From NCBI RefSeq assembly GCF_030864005.1, contig NZ_CP132976.1, positions 5,456,001 through 5,520,000 of the forward strand: DNA of 64,000 nt, read 5' to 3'. Position numbers and translations under genes: made by a program. The notes under the pieces were generated by a model. That model was given only the letters and a program-made list of their open reading frames with translations, did not search any database and was not told where the DNA came from. The number at the start of each line of letters is the position of its first letter. The first letter of the stretch is position 1. Source of the DNA: Achromobacter seleniivolatilans. Its GTDB lineage: Bacteria > Pseudomonadota > Gammaproteobacteria > Burkholderiales > Burkholderiaceae_B. Of the stretch, positions 35,322-43,490 are shown in pieces.

Positions 35322-36395
35322 TTACTGCACCAGCCCCAGGCCGTTCAGCGCGGCCAGATTCTCCGGCCAATGGCGTGCACGCGCGTTTTGCAGTTCGATG
35401 CGGGCCCAAGCCATCCAGCCTGCCCATTCAATACGCTTGTCCCACGCGGTGCCCCAGGCCTGCAAGGCTGCCAGCCCGGCAGCGGCATGCTGTTCGGCGG
35501 CGTCAAAGTTTCCGGCCGTCAGCGCCATCTGCGCCAGCAGCAGGCGAGGCTCGCCCACCCATGGATTGTGTTCAACCGCCGCTTCCAGCATGTGGCGGGC
35601 GCTATCCATTTCCGTCAGCGGATGCATGCGCGTGATGACCTGCCAGTAGAGGGCGCTGGCAGCGGCTTCGTCGCGCGGGGTAAGCGTGGCGCGGCAGTGG
35701 TCGAACGCGGGCGGAATGGGGATGCCGGTGTCAGCGGGCAGTTGCGACAGCGGCGCCAGCAGATGCGAAAGCATAGACAAGATGTTTGACGGCGGTTTCA
35801 ACGGACCTGGCCACAAAGACGATGCCCAGTTGGTCTTCAGGTCGCGGCGCTGCTGTTGCGGATAACCGGCGAACACCTCGTCCTGCCAGCTGTGCCATTG
35901 TTCGCCGATGTCGGCAGCAGATACGACAATGAACGCGGCGACCTGGCGCGGTGTGAACGTGAACACCTGGCCGTCCGCGCCTTCCAGCGTGAGCCCGTCC
36001 GGCCCCTGGCCCTGGCCTTGCAAAATAGTCTGTACGAACTTCGTGCGCGGCATGGCGCAGAAGAGGCTGACCCACTCTTCGGCTTCTGTGCCCAGCACGT
36101 CGCGCAAGGTGTTGCGCTCGCGTTCGCGGTCGAACAGCGTCAGGTCCACGTATTCGTTGCCATAGACGCTATGGAACAGGCCCAGCAGACGGACTTCGCG
36201 CGGTTGGTTCCACAGCGTCAGCGTGCGATAGACCCCAAGCAGGTGATGTTTGAATGTGCCAGCCTTGTGCCAGTCTTCTCCGGCGCTGCGGGCAAAGAGT
36301 AAATCAAGCAGCGCGGGCAGGTCGGGGTCGATCGCGGCGTAGTGATCGGCGAGCAGGGCGCGGGCCTGGGGATGAAGTTCGGTTGAAGTGGGCAT
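35322..36395 (-). CDS. DUF6817-like protein with C-terminal helical repeat region
   Basis: Protein of 357 aa. The N-terminal half (about 30-165) has a conserved histidine-rich pattern (TFKHHLLGVYRTL, LGLFHSVYGNEY) reminiscent of HD-like metal sites in DUF6817 proteins. The C-terminal part (about 265-345) is tetratricopeptide-like (ARHMLEAAVEHNPWVGEPRLLLAQMAL). No signal peptide. ATG at 36395 preferred over 36425. Function unknown; the DUF assignment is from pattern memory and not certain. Confidence 0.72.
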   Translation of the reverse strand: MPTSTELHPQARALLADHYAAIDPDLPALLDLLFARSAGEDWHKAGTFKHHLLGVYRTLTLWNQPREVRLLGLFHSVYGNEYVDLTLFDRERERNTLRDVLGTEAEEWVSLFCAMPRTKFVQTILQGQGQGPDGLTLEGADGQVFTFTPRQVAAFIVVSAADIGEQWHSWQDEVFAGYPQQQRRDLKTNWASSLWPGPLKPPSNILSMLSHLLAPLSQLPADTGIPIPPAFDHCRATLTPRDEAAASALYWQVITRMHPLTEMDSARHMLEAAVEHNPWVGEPRLLLAQMALTAGNFDAAEQHAAAGLAALQAWGTAWDKRIEWAGWMAWARIELQNARARHWPENLAALNGLGLVQ

Positions 36396-36472
36396 GGGCG
36401 TCTGTGCGTAGTGGATTGAATGCAACCGCTATTGTGTCTGCACGATGCAGGCTTGTCATGGCATGCGGTCTT

Positions 36473-36496
36473 ATATTGATTGGCACATATCAATAT
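36473..36496. promoter_or_regulatory. Palindrome upstream of the MetQ-like gene
   Basis: ATATTGAT, eight bases, ATCAATAT: perfect 8-bp arms, 76 bp before the MetQ-like ATG. A regulator operator is likely; which protein binds is unknown. The AT-rich area also contains probable promoter elements. Confidence 0.55.
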
Positions 36497-36571
36497 GAAA
36501 ATTCATCGCTTCCGGTTTTTAGGGACGGTCACTAGAATCGCGGATCATTCTTCCATCTTATCGAGACCCCT

Positions 36572-37366
36572 ATGCGCCTTCGCCACTCTTTGGCCGTTCT
36601 TGTTGCGTCGATCGGCTTTGCCAGTACCTCTGCCATGGCGCAGGACGCGGAACTGAAGGTGGGCGTGACCACCGGCCCGCATGCCCAGATCGGTGAAGTT
36701 GTGCAGCAGGTGGCGGCCAAGCAAGGGCTGAAGGTCAAGCTGGTGGAATTCAGCGACTTCATTCAGCCGAATGCCGCGCTGGATGCCAAGGAGCTGGATC
36801 TGAACATCTACCAGCACAAGCCTTTCCTGGAATCGCAGAATAAGGCGCGCGGCTACAAGCTGGTGCCGGTTGCGACGGCCGTGGTGCAGCAGATGGGCAT
36901 TTATTCCAAGCGCGTGAAGTCGTTGAATGACCTGCCGCAGGGCGGCAAGGTGGCGATTCCGAATGATCCGACCAACGGTGCACGCGCATTGCTGGTGCTA
37001 CAGGCCGCCAAGCTGATCAAGCTGAAAGACGGCGTGACGGTGACGGCGTCGCTGTTCGATGTGGTCGAAAACCCCAAGAACCTGAAATTCATCGAGATCG
37101 AAGCCGCGCAATTGCCGCATTCGCTGTCTGACGTGGACGCCGCCGCCGTGAATTCGGCCTACGCCATTCCCGCCGGTCTGTCGCCCGCCAAGGATGCGCT
37201 GGCGCTGGAAAGCAAAGACGCGCCGTTCGCCGCGGTCGTCATTGCCGCACGCGAAGACAACAAGAATGACCCGCGCGTTGCCCGCTTCATCAAGGCCTAT
37301 CAATCGGACGAAGTGAAGGCCTTTGTGGCGAAGCAGTTCCCGGGCGCCTATTCCACGTCCTGGTAA
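36572..37366 (+). CDS. MetQ/NlpA-family ABC transporter substrate-binding protein
   Basis: Periplasmic protein of 264 aa, methionine-binding lipoprotein family. Signal peptide ends SAMA-QD without a lipobox cysteine, so it is probably soluble rather than lipid-anchored. Conserved parts: LKVGVTTGPHAQIGEVV, ALDAKELDLNIYQHKPFL and VAIPNDPTNGARALLVL. No metN/metI beside it. Only 6 bp separate it from the acireductone dioxygenase gene, suggesting a sulfur or methionine-salvage role. Confidence 0.88.
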   Translation: MRLRHSLAVLVASIGFASTSAMAQDAELKVGVTTGPHAQIGEVVQQVAAKQGLKVKLVEFSDFIQPNAALDAKELDLNIYQHKPFLESQNKARGYKLVPVATAVVQQMGIYSKRVKSLNDLPQGGKVAIPNDPTNGARALLVLQAAKLIKLKDGVTVTASLFDVVENPKNLKFIEIEAAQLPHSLSDVDAAAVNSAYAIPAGLSPAKDALALESKDAPFAAVVIAAREDNKNDPRVARFIKAYQSDEVKAFVAKQFPGAYSTSW

Positions 37367-37372
37367 AACGAT

Positions 37373-37912
37373 ATGTCCCAACTGACGATTTATGCCGACG
37401 ACGCGCCCGGATCGGGCCGCGTGCTAAATGACGTTGGGGCCATCCAGCAAGCGCTGGGCGAGATCGGCGTGCGCTTTGAGCGGTGGTCCGCGCAAGCGCC
37501 CGTAGCGGCTGGCGCATCGCAAGAGCAGGTGCTGGCTGCCTACCGTGTTGAGATCGACCGGTTGGTGGCCGAGCGCGGCTATCAGTCGGTGGATGTCGTG
37601 AGTCTGGACGCCACGCATCCCGACCGCGTGGCGCTGCGGCGTAAATTCCTGGCCGAGCATACGCACGCAGACGACGAGGTCCGCTTCTTTGTGGCGGGTA
37701 GCGGGCTCTTCGTCTTGCATGCGGCCGGTCAAGTCTATGCCGCGCTGTGCGAAAAAGATGATCTGATATCGGTCCCAGCAGGCATCGCCCATTGGTTCGA
37801 CATGGGGTCTGCGCCTGCCTTCACCTGTATCCGGCTGTTCAACGACCCTGCGGGATGGGTGGCGGACTTTACGGGCGACGATATCGCTACCCGCTTTCCA
37901 GTGCTCGCTTAA
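37373..37912 (+). CDS. mtnD: Acireductone dioxygenase
   Basis: Cupin of 179 aa in the methionine salvage pathway, acting on acireductone. Metal ligands are visible in EHTHADDEVRFF (His, His, Glu) and the later His in AGIAHWFDM. With Fe(II) the products are the methionine precursor KMTB and formate; with Ni(II) the off-pathway products differ. Six bp after the MetQ-like gene; no other mtn genes are in the window. Confidence 0.93.
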   Translation: MSQLTIYADDAPGSGRVLNDVGAIQQALGEIGVRFERWSAQAPVAAGASQEQVLAAYRVEIDRLVAERGYQSVDVVSLDATHPDRVALRRKFLAEHTHADDEVRFFVAGSGLFVLHAAGQVYAALCEKDDLISVPAGIAHWFDMGSAPAFTCIRLFNDPAGWVADFTGDDIATRFPVLA

Positions 37913-37925
37913 CCGCACACCCGCA

Positions 37926-38741
37926 TCACGCGTACTTGCCCGTCAGGCCGCCATCCACGATGAGTTCCGTGCCGGTGATGTAGGACGCATCGTCCGACGC
38001 CAGAAACGCCACCGCTTTGGCAACCTCCCAGGGCGTGCCCATGCGTCCCATCGGCACTTGCTTGTCGCGGGCCGCCAGCGCAGCTTGCAGATTGTCCGCA
38101 TCGAACATGCGGGCGACGTTCTGCGCCACGCGCGGCGTGTCGATCAAACCGGGGATGACGGTGTTCACACGGATGCCATCGGCGGCGTACTGCTGCGCCG
38201 CCATGCGCGCGAAATGAATCACCGCGGCCTTGCTGACGCTGTAGGCCAAATGCGGATAACCGATGTAGCGGATGCCGGCCACCGACGACACGGTGACGAT
38301 GGCGCCGCCGCCGTGTTGGCGCATGATGGGCGCGAGCAGACGGGTGGCGATCAAGAGGCTGGTCACGTTCACTTGCTGGATGCGGTCCCAATCTTCCAGA
38401 GAGATGTCTTCCGGTCCGCCCACCTTCCCAATACCGGCGTTCGCTTGCAGGATGTCGATGCGTCCGTAGCGGCGCATTGCGGCATCTACGGCTGCCTGCA
38501 TCGCCTCGGGGTCTGCGACATCGGCCTGCACGGGCAGCGCGTTGCCGCCCGCTTGTTCGACGTCATGAGCCGCCTCTTCGGCCGCCGCCAGATTGGCGTC
38601 CAGCGCCACGATGGATGCGCCTTGCCGCGCCAGGGTGACGCAGCTGGCCCGGCCGATGCTCCATCCGGCGGCCGAGGCGCCTGCCCCCGCGATCAGCGCG
38701 ATCTTGCCTGCCAGCCGCGTATCGGCGCTTGCTGACGTCAT
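37926..38741 (-). CDS. SDR-family oxidoreductase
   Basis: NAD(P)-dependent dehydrogenase of 271 aa. The cofactor loop is slightly unusual, GAGASAAGWSIGRAS, with an extended insertion typical of some SDRs. NAGIG, VSSVAG with Ser, and YSVSKAA with Tyr/Lys complete the site; C-terminal YITGTELIVDGG. Starts in a 4-bp overlap with the citryl-CoA-lyase-like gene and ends the operon. It may oxidise a hydroxy product of the lyase route. Confidence 0.88.
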   Translation of the reverse strand: MTSASADTRLAGKIALIAGAGASAAGWSIGRASCVTLARQGASIVALDANLAAAEEAAHDVEQAGGNALPVQADVADPEAMQAAVDAAMRRYGRIDILQANAGIGKVGGPEDISLEDWDRIQQVNVTSLLIATRLLAPIMRQHGGGAIVTVSSVAGIRYIGYPHLAYSVSKAAVIHFARMAAQQYAADGIRVNTVIPGLIDTPRVAQNVARMFDADNLQAALAARDKQVPMGRMGTPWEVAKAVAFLASDDASYITGTELIVDGGLTGKYA

Positions 38742-39529
38742 GCGGATTCTCCTTCATCCTGTTGATGTGTCTTGCCCTTGCCGACGTACGGAATCGCGTG
38801 ATCGATGGTTTCCCAGATGTAGCGGCCCGAGGGGCTTTGCTGCTCTTCCGCAACATGAGACACCAGACCCGCTGCCCGTGAGATAACCGCGAATCCGCGC
38901 ATCAACTCGGTCGGCACGCCGATCTCGCTGAGTAGCGCGGCCACGGCCCCGGTTGCGTTGATGGTGATGTGTTTGCCGTAAGTCTCATCGATGGCGGCCG
39001 CCAGGAGGCGCAGCGCTTTGAGCGACTTGCCGTCCAGGTCCGGCTCACTTTCTGCCAGCGTCAGCAGCTTGATGGAACGCGGGTCATCGGGTTTGTGCAG
39101 GTGGTGACCAAAGCCGGGCAGGGGGCGGCGGGTTTCGCGGAACTCGCGGGCAATTGCCAGCGCTTCGGCGCGGCCATCCGCCGCCTGCTTGATGCGGTCC
39201 AGCAAGCGCGAGCAGTTTTCCATGGTGCCAACGAATTGGCTGCCGACCGCCATCAAACCGGATGCGACGGCGCCTTGCAGATTTTCCGGCGCACTCATAT
39301 AGATCAGGCGCGTGGCGATGGCGCTGGGCGTCATGCCATGTTCCATCAGCGTGACCAGCACGGCATCGACGATACGCATGTCCACGGGGCGCGCGTCGCG
39401 GCCCAGGATCTGCATGATCATGACTTCGGTGAACGTCTTCTTGCCGATCAGGTCTTCCACCAGATCCACGTCGCGGTAGGACATGCCGGTCAGATGGTGT
39501 GCGCACAAACGGGTTTCGGGCGTATTCAT
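38738..39529 (-). CDS. Citryl-CoA lyase-like (citrate synthase superfamily) protein
   Basis: Protein of 263 aa, shorter than citrate synthase (about 430) and lacking its N-terminal part. Recognisable elements: GKKTFTEVMIMQILGRDA, PLPGFGHHLHKPDDPRS (matches the PGYGH segment with the oxaloacetate-site His), and GFAVISRAAGLVSHVAEE (the RxxGxxAHxxE segment). The region where synthases have a catalytic Asp reads ITINATGAV, so that residue appears absent. Sandwiched by 4-bp overlaps between a CoA synthetase and an SDR. It may cleave or form a C-C bond in an acyl-CoA. Confidence 0.8.
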   Translation of the reverse strand: MNTPETRLCAHHLTGMSYRDVDLVEDLIGKKTFTEVMIMQILGRDARPVDMRIVDAVLVTLMEHGMTPSAIATRLIYMSAPENLQGAVASGLMAVGSQFVGTMENCSRLLDRIKQAADGRAEALAIAREFRETRRPLPGFGHHLHKPDDPRSIKLLTLAESEPDLDGKSLKALRLLAAAIDETYGKHITINATGAVAALLSEIGVPTELMRGFAVISRAAGLVSHVAEEQQSPSGRYIWETIDHAIPYVGKGKTHQQDEGESA

Positions 39530-41031
39530 GAGGTTTCCTTTTGCGCCGCATCGCGCACGGCATTCTTCAAGACCTTGCCAACGCTGGAGCGCGGCAGGCT
39601 GTCATGGATATGAATCTGTTTGGGGGTGGCGACCGGACCCAGCAATGCGCGCACGTGCGCGCGCAATACGTCGGCATCCGCGTGCGCGCCGGGGTGGAAC
39701 TGCACCGCTGCGTGTACGGCTTCGCCCCATTTGTCGTCGGGCAGGCCAAACACTGAGCACTCGTACACGGCGGGATGGGCGGACAGCGCGTTCTCGACAT
39801 CAACGGGATAGACATTGAAGCCGCCCGTGATGATGACGTCGCGCAAGCGGTCTTTCAGGAACAGGTAGCCGCGCGCATCGATCAGGCCGGTGTCGCCGGT
39901 ATGCAGCCATCCGTCGATCAGGGTTTCGGCGGTCTTCTCGGGCAAGCGCCAATAGCCCGTCATGGTCAGGTCCCCTTGCACGACGACCTCGCCGATCTCG
40001 CCCCGGGGCAGCAGTGCTCCGTCCGGGCTCATGATGGCCACATCCGACAACCAGGTGACGCGCCCGACCGAGGCGCGATTGTCTGGCGCCTCAAGATCAG
40101 CGGGGCGCAGAACAGTGACGATCTGCGGGGCCTCTGTCTGCCCGTAGGTGGTGCCCAGCACGGGACCAAAAAAGGCGCGGGCGCGTTCGATTTTTTCGGG
40201 CGGCATGGGAGCGCCGCCGTAGATCAGGTTACGCAGTTTGGGGAAGTCTGCACGCGACACCCCATCTTGCGCCATGATCATGTAAATCAGCGTCGGCGGC
40301 ATGAAGCTCAGGGTTCCGCCGCGTTCGCGAAAGGCGGCGGTGATGGTGGCAGGCGTGACGGCGTCCAGCAACACGTGCGCGCCGCCTTGCGCCAGGACCG
40401 GCAGCAGGTAGGTGCCCGTGCCATGCGTGATGGGGGCAGAGACCACATAGCGGTCTTCATACGTCAGCGACCAGCTCGCGATCTGGTTGATGATGCCGGC
40501 ATTCCAGGCGCGGTAAGGCTGCATCACGCCTTTGGGCAAGCCAGTGGTGCCGCCTGTGAACTTGATGGCTTGCGTGGCGTCGCGGCTTAACGCGTGCCGC
40601 ACTGGCTCGCGTCCCGCGTAACGCGCCAGCAGGCCATCCAGCGTCAGCGTCTTATCAGAGGCATCGAGGTGAATGCGATGGTCTTGCGCCGCCCGCACCA
40701 ACGGCGCGCCGACGCCGTCGATGATGACGATGGAAGGCTCGGTCGCATCCAGAATGCGCCCGATCTCCCGCTCGGTGCTGCGGTAGTTCAGCGGCACCCA
40801 GATCTTGCCGCTGGCAAGCACCGCCAGCAACGCCAGGATGTGGCGCGCGGTGTTGCCCGCGCAGACGGCAACGCGTGTCTGCGGCGCCGGGTCCAGGTCT
40901 TGCAGCGCCGCCGCCAGCGCCCGAGTGCTGGACGCCAACTGCGCATACGTCACCTGGCCTTCGGGGCCATCCAGCGCTACGTGGTCTGGATACTGCTCGG
41001 CCGCGCGGAAGAAGAAATCGATCGGGTACAC
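39526..41031 (-). CDS. AMP-dependent acyl-CoA synthetase
   Basis: Adenylate-forming acid-CoA ligase of 501 aa. ATP motif KFTGGTTGLPKG, then YGQTEAPQI, LHTGDTGLIDARGYLFLKDR and the catalytic lysine in SSVGKVLK. GTG start at 41031 with AAGGAG at ideal distance; an upstream reading from 41091 would overlap the Bug gene. Expected to activate the acid taken up by the Bug protein, giving the CoA ester for the lyase-like enzyme downstream. Acid unknown. Confidence 0.9.
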   Translation of the reverse strand: MYPIDFFFRAAEQYPDHVALDGPEGQVTYAQLASSTRALAAALQDLDPAPQTRVAVCAGNTARHILALLAVLASGKIWVPLNYRSTEREIGRILDATEPSIVIIDGVGAPLVRAAQDHRIHLDASDKTLTLDGLLARYAGREPVRHALSRDATQAIKFTGGTTGLPKGVMQPYRAWNAGIINQIASWSLTYEDRYVVSAPITHGTGTYLLPVLAQGGAHVLLDAVTPATITAAFRERGGTLSFMPPTLIYMIMAQDGVSRADFPKLRNLIYGGAPMPPEKIERARAFFGPVLGTTYGQTEAPQIVTVLRPADLEAPDNRASVGRVTWLSDVAIMSPDGALLPRGEIGEVVVQGDLTMTGYWRLPEKTAETLIDGWLHTGDTGLIDARGYLFLKDRLRDVIITGGFNVYPVDVENALSAHPAVYECSVFGLPDDKWGEAVHAAVQFHPGAHADADVLRAHVRALLGPVATPKQIHIHDSLPRSSVGKVLKNAVRDAAQKETS

Positions 41032-41048
41032 CCTGTGCTCCTTGAGTC

Positions 41049-42038
41049 TTAATTGGCTTTGATGTCGGCGCGCTTGACGACCGCGCTCCATTTGTCGATT
41101 TCGCTGGCGATCGTTTTGCCGAAGGCCTCTGGCGAATTGGTCGATTTGGGCGCATAGAATCCAGACTGCTTGTAGGAGGCTTGCAGTGCCGGGCTGGCCA
41201 GCGCTTTGTTCAACGCTTCGTTGAGACGTTCGATGACCGGCTTGGGCGTGCCGGCAGGCGCCACCAGACCAAACCAGGATTCCACGTCGAAACCCGGCAG
41301 GCCGGATTCCGCCAGCGTTGGCACATCTGGCGTCGACGGCAACCGTTGCGGCGACGTGACGCCGATAGCGCGCAGTTTTCCAGCCTGTACGTGCGGCAGC
41401 GACGAAGGCAGGTTGTCGAACATGGAATCCACTTGTCCGCCCAGCAGGTCGGCCACCGCAGGGCCGCTGCCCCGATAGGGCACATGCAGAATGTCCGTGC
41501 CGGTTTCCATCTTGAACAGTTCGCAGGACAGGTGAATGGAGGAACCGCTACCGGATGACGCGCAGGTCAGCTTGCCGGGATGCGCTTTGGCATACGCGAT
41601 GTATTCCTGCACGGTCTTTACCGGCAGCTTGGGGTTCACCACCAGAATGTTCGGGATGGTCGCCAACATGCCGACAGGTTGAAAGTCTTTGACGAAGTCG
41701 TAGTTCAGCTGGCTGTACAGGCTGCGGTTGATCGTGTTGGCAATGGAGCCCATGTACAGCGTGTAGCCGTCAGGCTTGGCGCGTGAAACGATTTCCGCGC
41801 CGATGTTGCTGTTGGCGCCAGTCTTGTTCTCGACCACGATGGTCTGGCCCAATTCTTCCGTCAGCGCCTTGGCCATGAGCCGCGCCACGATGTCGGTGGC
41901 GCCGCCTGCGGCGTAGCCGACGACGAGCGTCACCGGGCGGTCGGGATAGGGCTTGGTTGCCAGGGCGGGCGCGCCGCCCAGCATTGCGCTGCCCAGGGCC
42001 GCCATCACGGCGGCACGCCGCAAGAGGGTTGTCTTCAT
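41049..42038 (-). CDS. Bug-family substrate-binding protein
   Basis: TctC-like periplasmic protein of 329 aa; signal ends PALA-TK; mature start YPDRPVTLVVGYAAGGATDI shows the family signature. First gene of an operon continuing with the CoA ligase 17 bp downstream. Divergent from an IclR regulator across 84 bp with inverted repeats. No membrane partners. Confidence 0.9.
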   Translation of the reverse strand: MKTTLLRRAAVMAALGSAMLGGAPALATKPYPDRPVTLVVGYAAGGATDIVARLMAKALTEELGQTIVVENKTGANSNIGAEIVSRAKPDGYTLYMGSIANTINRSLYSQLNYDFVKDFQPVGMLATIPNILVVNPKLPVKTVQEYIAYAKAHPGKLTCASSGSGSSIHLSCELFKMETGTDILHVPYRGSGPAVADLLGGQVDSMFDNLPSSLPHVQAGKLRAIGVTSPQRLPSTPDVPTLAESGLPGFDVESWFGLVAPAGTPKPVIERLNEALNKALASPALQASYKQSGFYAPKSTNSPEAFGKTIASEIDKWSAVVKRADIKAN

Positions 42039-42056
42039 ATTGTCTCCGTCCTGTTT

Positions 42057-42083
42057 TGTCTAATATTTGGACAGATCTTTGTC
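42057..42083. promoter_or_regulatory. Repeated TGTC/GACA half-sites between Bug operon and IclR gene
   Basis: TGTC (42057-42060), nine bases, GACA (42070-42073), six bases, TGTC (42080-42083): two overlapping inverted repeats that share the middle arm. Located in the 84-bp divergent region, so probably the IclR operator. Assignment is positional. Confidence 0.45.
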
Positions 42084-42122
42084 TGCCCGGATTCATATTG
42101 GGCTTTGATAGGAGCGTCATCA

Positions 42123-42938
42123 ATGCAAGCTGTCCAAAAAATGAACAAGGCAGAAACAGAAGGCGCCGGGCCGCGGGTGTTGCGCCGCGGCTTGCGGGTG
42201 CTGGGTGTGTTGCGCCAGGCGGGGGCGGGCGGTATGCATGTGGTGGATATCGCGCGCGCTGCGGGCATGCAGCGTTCTACCGTTTACCGGTATCTGGATG
42301 TGCTGGTGGAAGAGGGGTATGCGCTGCGCGAGTCCGAGGCGCCGCGTTGGCGCGTGGCCGAGCTGGGCGTGATGATGGCGGGGGACCCGCATGCGCAGGC
42401 GGTGCGCAGTCTGCGCCCGGTGCTGCGCCAGATCAGCGACGTCAGTGGCGACTCCGCCTTTCTGATTTGCCGCGCCGCAAACGATTCGTTGTGCCTGCAC
42501 CGCGAGGTCGGCAATTATCCGGTGCAGGTGCTGGCAGTGACGGTGGGGCACCGCCAGCCGCTGGGCGTGGGAGCCGCCGGTCTGGCGCTATTGGCCGCAC
42601 TGCCGCCGGGCGAGGCCGAAGACGTGGTGGCGCAGAATGAACAGGCGCTGCGGGCGTATGGCGGGATGACGGTGGTGCAGATGCGGCGTCTGATCGAGAG
42701 CACGCGGGACCGGGGATGGTCCGTAGTGGGCAACGCAGCGGTGCCTGGGGTGCTGGGCGTGGGCGTGGCGCTGTGCGATGCAGGCGGATATCCGCGTTTG
42801 GCGATCAGCGTGTCCAGCTTGATTGACCGCATGCAAGCGCCGCGCCAGCGCAGCATTGCTGAACTGATCCGTACGCATCTGGCGCAGGACGAGGTCAGGA
42901 TGCAGCGCTGGGCGATGCCCGGAGTGTCAGCCGCCTAG
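42123..42938 (+). CDS. IclR-family transcriptional regulator
   Basis: Regulator of 271 aa: N-terminal winged HTH (about 20-75, HVVDIARAAGMQRSTVYRYLDVLVEEGYA) and the C-terminal IclR effector domain. ATG at 42123 has AGGAG nine bases upstream. Divergent from the Bug/CoA-ligase/lyase/SDR operon, so the likely local regulator responding to its substrate or an intermediate. Converges with the DUF934 gene, ending 7 bp from it. Confidence 0.9.
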   Translation: MQAVQKMNKAETEGAGPRVLRRGLRVLGVLRQAGAGGMHVVDIARAAGMQRSTVYRYLDVLVEEGYALRESEAPRWRVAELGVMMAGDPHAQAVRSLRPVLRQISDVSGDSAFLICRAANDSLCLHREVGNYPVQVLAVTVGHRQPLGVGAAGLALLAALPPGEAEDVVAQNEQALRAYGGMTVVQMRRLIESTRDRGWSVVGNAAVPGVLGVGVALCDAGGYPRLAISVSSLIDRMQAPRQRSIAELIRTHLAQDEVRMQRWAMPGVSAA

Positions 42939-42944
42939 GTACCG

Positions 42945-43490
42945 TCAGACTGCCGCGGGCGCGGGCACGCGGTACGTTTTTTGATAATGCACGGTGAAGG
43001 TCTGGAAGGCATCCAGAGCCTTTTTGGGATCATGGCCGGGCTTGACCAGAAAGCTGTCGAAACCGACGCGCGCCTGATAGTGAATGGTGTCGATCATCAC
43101 GTCGCCAACTGCGCGCAATTCACCCGTCCATTGATAACGCGTGCGCAGCAGCTGCGCCAGCGAGTAACCGCGCCCATCGGTATAGACCGGAAAGTCCACG
43201 GCGATGAAAGCGATGCCGGCCGGGTTCAGCGTGCCATCTGCGTCAAGCAGGTCACGCAGGTCGGCATCGGGTTCCAGCAGAACCGCGACGGGATGCTGAT
43301 GGCGGCGCAAGGTGGCGTGTGATGTTTTCCAGGTGGATAGCGGCACGACCCAGCCGGGTTCGTCACTAGGCACCTGGCCTTCAGCGGCCACTTCGGGTTC
43401 GGGCGTAAACGGACGCGAGGTATCCGCCTGCAATTGGCCCTGCCGGATCAGGTGCGGGCCGGGGGCGTCGTGGGCATAGACTTCAGACAT
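42945..43490 (-). CDS. DUF934 protein, sulfite-reductase associated
   Basis: 181 aa, family DUF934, usually found beside cysI or cysH in proteobacteria and suspected to be an electron-transfer or accessory factor in assimilatory sulfate reduction. Region DLRDLLDADGTLNPAGIAFIAVDFPVYTDGRGYSLAQLLR is the conserved part. ATG at 43490 overlaps cysI by 8 bp, indicating coupled translation. cysH and cysDN are not next, unlike the usual arrangement. Function not proven. Confidence 0.85.
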   Translation of the reverse strand: MSEVYAHDAPGPHLIRQGQLQADTSRPFTPEPEVAAEGQVPSDEPGWVVPLSTWKTSHATLRRHQHPVAVLLEPDADLRDLLDADGTLNPAGIAFIAVDFPVYTDGRGYSLAQLLRTRYQWTGELRAVGDVMIDTIHYQARVGFDSFLVKPGHDPKKALDAFQTFTVHYQKTYRVPAPAAV

